From contig CCFG01000014.1 in NCBI GenBank assembly GCA_000752215.1, forward strand, positions 132,990-196,989: 64,000 bases of DNA, in the 5' to 3' direction. This DNA comes from a bacterium MS4 (lineage in GTDB: Bacteria; Bacillota; Clostridia; Oscillospirales; Acutalibacteraceae). Position 1 is the first letter of the stretch; each line of letters opens with the position of its first letter. Below are positions 61,866 to 64,000 of the stretch, piece after piece. Under the pieces are notes generated by a model that saw only the letters and a list, made by a program, of their open reading frames with translations, had not been told where the DNA came from and did no database searches. The position numbers and the translations under genes were made by a program.

Positions 61866-62027
61866 TTAGCTCTTATATATCGCCAGTAAAAACTGAGCAG
61901 ATTCCACAATGGTTTCCTTAGCATATGAGGCTAAAACTGGATTATCCCAAACATTCTGATAGCTTCCGGATTCAATGTCATTAACTGCAATAATTAAGTC
62001 GCGTATACAATTTGAATCTATTTCCAT
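61866..62027 (-). CDS. Small acidic protein, function unknown
   Basis: 53 residues starting MEIDSNCIRDLIIAVNDIES and ending with AKETIVESAQFLLAIYKS. AGGGGTG stands six bases ahead of the ATG. Amphipathic and all-helical in appearance. It is 26 bases upstream of the DUF3892-like gene in the same direction, so a two-gene unit. No family recognised. Confidence 0.55.
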   Translation of the reverse strand: MEIDSNCIRDLIIAVNDIESGSYQNVWDNPVLASYAKETIVESAQFLLAIYKS

Positions 62028-62089
62028 TTCAACACCCCTGCCAAATTATAGCGCCAAAAGAAATACATTTCAAGAAGGAGGGACAAGCC

Positions 62090-62245
62090 TTGTACGACCC
62101 GTGCGAGTGCTGCCCATGCATCCTGCGGCAAGAAGTCTGCAAGCAGTTCTGCACCTTACATAAAATCGCCGTTGCAGAGCTCGGCAGAAAATCAGCATAC
62201 GCACAGCGATCTGACTCCATTGCAAAGGCGGTGAGAAAAAAGTGA
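62090..62245 (+). CDS. Small Cys-rich phage protein
   Basis: 51 residues from a TTG behind AAGGAGGGACAAGCC: MYDPCECCPCILRQEVCKQFCTLHKIAV, six cysteines in the first 22 residues, then a basic tail. Overlaps the next gene by four bases. Likely metal-binding; function unknown. Confidence 0.6.
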   Translation: MYDPCECCPCILRQEVCKQFCTLHKIAVAELGRKSAYAQRSDSIAKAVRKK

Positions 62246-62574
62246 TTCACTGGACACCCGAAGAACTCGCTGACATGGCCCGGTATGATGCGGAGATTGA
62301 GGCACTCGATCATGTGGCCCCCGAGAATACAGCCGCTTATCTGCCTAAGAAATCACCCCGTCTCAGCCCGCGGGCCGCAAAGAACAAACGGGAGTATGAA
62401 AAATCTTATCAGAAGACGCACCGGGAGCAGTATAACCAACGCCGTCGTGAATGGTATCAGCGTAATCATACCGCTTATCTTGCCGCATTATCCGACCGCC
62501 GAAAGCAGAAAAAAGCCGCCTCAAGTGCTGCGAACACTCGAAACGACCGACCTTATCAATCACCAACAGTATAA
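62242..62574 (+). CDS. Basic phage-type protein, function unknown
   Basis: 110 residues: MIHWTPEELADMARYDAEIEA, then a long Lys/Arg/Tyr-rich helix (KREYEKSYQKTHREQYNQRRREWYQRN) and an Ala/Lys-rich end. GTG start overlapping the preceding stop. The charged middle looks nucleic-acid-binding. No family recognised. Confidence 0.6.
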   Translation: MIHWTPEELADMARYDAEIEALDHVAPENTAAYLPKKSPRLSPRAAKNKREYEKSYQKTHREQYNQRRREWYQRNHTAYLAALSDRRKQKKAASSAANTRNDRPYQSPTV

Positions 62575-62594
62575 CACAAAGGAAGGAATTGTCA

Positions 62595-62840
62595 ATGCCA
62601 GAACATTGCCCGATCTGCGAAAGCATCGATATCATTGCCGGCCGCTGTCAGCATTGCGGCAGCGAATCTGTCCCCGATGCTCTACTCCAATTTCCACCGG
62701 GGTCCGTCGTCAGTATTAAATATTCCGGCGGTTCGCTCCTGATGGACGCCAAACAGTTCCATAAAATCCGAGACTCAAAATTCAAAAAGTTAATTGGAGG
62801 TATGCCTAATGAAAAACGTAAAAATGTCCGTCACGGATAA
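62595..62840 (+). CDS. Small zinc-ribbon phage protein
   Basis: 81 residues. N-terminal CPIC ... CQHC zinc ribbon (residues 5-22), then a beta-type part (GSVVSIKYSGGSLLMDAKQFHKI). GGAAGGAATTGTC leads the ATG. The end overlaps the next gene by 32 bases. Function unknown. Confidence 0.6.
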   Translation: MPEHCPICESIDIIAGRCQHCGSESVPDALLQFPPGSVVSIKYSGGSLLMDAKQFHKIRDSKFKKLIGGMPNEKRKNVRHG

Positions 62841-62991
62841 CAAGCTGCTGATCGAGGTCGATCTTTCACAGAGCTTCGGCCAGTCGTCCAGCGGCAAATC
62901 AATTACAGTCGCATCCACCGAGGGGAACAAAACCGTTCCCGGTACGGAGGATTTCAAAATCGGATTGAACGTGTACAAACCCAATAAATAA
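62809..62991 (+). CDS. Small phage protein, function unknown
   Basis: 60 residues, starting MKNVKMSVTDNKLLIEVDLSQSFG and ending DFKIGLNVYKPNK, all beta in appearance. GGAGG eight bases ahead of the ATG decides the start. Resembles the small protein that often precedes the DUF2800/DUF2815 genes in Firmicutes prophages. Confidence 0.6.
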   Translation: MKNVKMSVTDNKLLIEVDLSQSFGQSSSGKSITVASTEGNKTVPGTEDFKIGLNVYKPNK

Positions 62992-63003
62992 GGAGGAAAT
63001 ATT

Positions 63004-63540
63004 ATGGCGTCATTATCTATCGAAATCGTAGCCCCCACCATCGTTGCAGTCATTGAGAAACTGATCGAGGTGTTGTCTCCTAAGACAGTCACCTTTAATC
63101 AGACTTTACCGCAGACCCCTGCCGAACAGGCAGTACGGCAGGAGGTTGTTCCCACACCTTCTCCTGCACCTGTCTACGCACCGCCTGCCGTTCCGACAGC
63201 TCAGCAACCCCAATACGCGCCCCAGCAGTATCAACAGCCCGTTGTCCGGGCAAACCCTATTCCGACCGCCCCGATCCAGACCCATGCAGTACCGCCCATG
63301 AACAGTGTGAATGCTGCACCGCAGCCAACTGACCCTACTCAACAGGCACCCATCGCGGCGGCCCCGGCATACCAGGCTGATGATCTCGCCAGAGCGGCTG
63401 CGCAGCTCATGGACGCGGGGAAGCAGCAGGACCTTCTTAATCTGCTGGCGCAGTTCAAGGTACAGGCTCTTACACAGCTTCAGCCGGAGCAGTTCGGCAC
63501 ATTCGCCACATCACTGAGGCAGATGGGGGCAAAGCTGTAA
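63004..63540 (+). CDS. Pro/Gln/Ala-rich phage protein
   Basis: 178 residues: a short helical start (SLSIEIVAPTIVAVIEKLIEVL), a disordered Pro/Gln/Ala middle (about 45-120) and a helical end (ADDLARAAAQLMDAGKQQDLLNLLAQF). AAGGAGG precedes the ATG; TAATG couples it to the next gene. Probably a linker or scaffold in the replication/recombination module; unknown. Confidence 0.6.
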   Translation: MASLSIEIVAPTIVAVIEKLIEVLSPKTVTFNQTLPQTPAEQAVRQEVVPTPSPAPVYAPPAVPTAQQPQYAPQQYQQPVVRANPIPTAPIQTHAVPPMNSVNAAPQPTDPTQQAPIAAAPAYQADDLARAAAQLMDAGKQQDLLNLLAQFKVQALTQLQPEQFGTFATSLRQMGAKL

Positions 63541-64000
63541 TGCCAACACAACATGCCCTCCTGACAGCTTCCGGCGCGCATCGGTGGATGCACTGCACCC
63601 CATCGGCGCGGCTGGAAGAGACCCTGCCGGACAGCACCAGCGAATACGCCGCAGAGGGAACACTTGCGCATAGTATCGCAGAGCTAAAGGTCCGGAAGAT
63701 GTTCGTTGAAGCTATGGGCACCCGTAGCTTTAACAGCAAAATGAAGAAGCTTGAAGCCGACCCGCTCTATCAAACTGAAATGCAGACAACCACCGACGAA
63801 TACCTGGACTACATCACTGGCATTGCAATGTCCTATCCTACCCGCCCTTACATAGCGGTAGAGCGTGCCTTGACTTTTCCCGGTACGTCCCCGAAGGCTT
63901 CGGTACCGGCGACTGTATCATCATCGGCGGCGACACCCTGCACGTCATTGACTACAAGCACGGCAAGGGCGTCGTTGTGGATGTGGAGAATAACCCGCAG
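63540..64000 (+). pseudogene. DUF2800 (Cas4-like nuclease) gene, frameshifted, running off the window
   Basis: The frame from the ATG at 63540 gives ASGAHRWMHCTPSARLEETLPDSTSEYAAEGTLAHSIAELKVRK, the DUF2800 start, until about 63870. One base is then missing in TTGAC and the sequence continues in another frame as DFSRYVPEGFGTGDCIIIGGDTLHVIDYKHGKGVVV, which holds the D...(D/E)xK-like nuclease core. In phages this gene stands before DUF2815 and DNA polymerase genes. The right end is cut by the window. Confidence 0.75.

Noticed and set aside
62242-62574. Toxin-antitoxin or HNH-type gene because of the basic tail
   Set aside because: No catalytic motif and no partner gene; kept as unknown.

Overview
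The window comes from a spore-forming Gram-positive anaerobe, most likely a Clostridia member near the Oscillospiraceae/Ruminococcaceae (inference). Pointers are a complete GerA-type germinant receptor operon, YtaF, BclA/BclB-like collagen glycoproteins behind a SigK-like promoter, ECF vitamin transporters, a GatCAB transamidosome and strong AGGAGG ribosome sites.

Left end (1-4373, minus strand): NDH-2 with a C-terminal membrane domain, a polyprenyl diphosphate synthase, a UbiA prenyltransferase and a NusG-domain-II membrane protein cut by the window edge. This matches the core of the flavin-based extracellular electron transfer loci of Listeria and other Firmicutes. Next are the germination operon (4696-8774) with a small extra membrane gene, a short cis-prenyltransferase, YtaF and a YvlD-like membrane protein.

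10.8-27.3 kb (minus strand) is the most unusual part: about 16.5 kb apparently dedicated to a glycosylated spore surface. Transcription starts at a SigK-like promoter and runs through three long GPT-repeat collagen-like proteins, then two TPR glycosyltransferases, then CDP-sugar genes (rfbF, rfbG, an acetolactate-synthase-like TPP enzyme, a GNAT, a sugar aminotransferase, rfbH) and a GT2-Rossmann fusion. The set predicts a CDP-3,6-dideoxyhexose, possibly two-carbon-branched (yersiniose-like) or amino-modified, attached to the collagen threonines. This resembles anthrose on BclA, with different chemistry. A decayed collagen-gene remnant shows that the locus grew by duplication and domain exchange.

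27.4-57 kb is mostly core or niche metabolism: a holin-like protein, a secreted CAP protein, a chemoreceptor fused to a PhnD-like ligand domain on the cytoplasmic side, an HxlR/flavoprotein pair, a copper operon (copA-csoR) with a clear CsoR operator, two stand-alone RCK_N proteins, a FUSC-HAD fusion, an AEC carrier, a polar amino-acid ABC transporter, a lipoprotein, a Wzx-like flippase, two ECF S-components next to a PdxR/MocR regulator, a 165-bp MITE-like element, pepT, aspS-gatC-gatA-gatB, a MATE pump with a MarR regulator, and a nitroreductase.

57.3-64 kb: tRNA-Gln(CUG) and tRNA-Pro(CGG), an AT-rich frameshifted membrane gene, then a degraded prophage or integrative element. Its integrase is truncated and carries an amber codon. 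The repressor and ImmA-type protease are intact, but the cro-like gene and several small early genes are frameshifted, and a DUF2800 nuclease-like gene runs off the right edge with a frameshift. Several intact genes under 60 codons occur in this region. No rRNA genes and no CRISPR arrays were seen.
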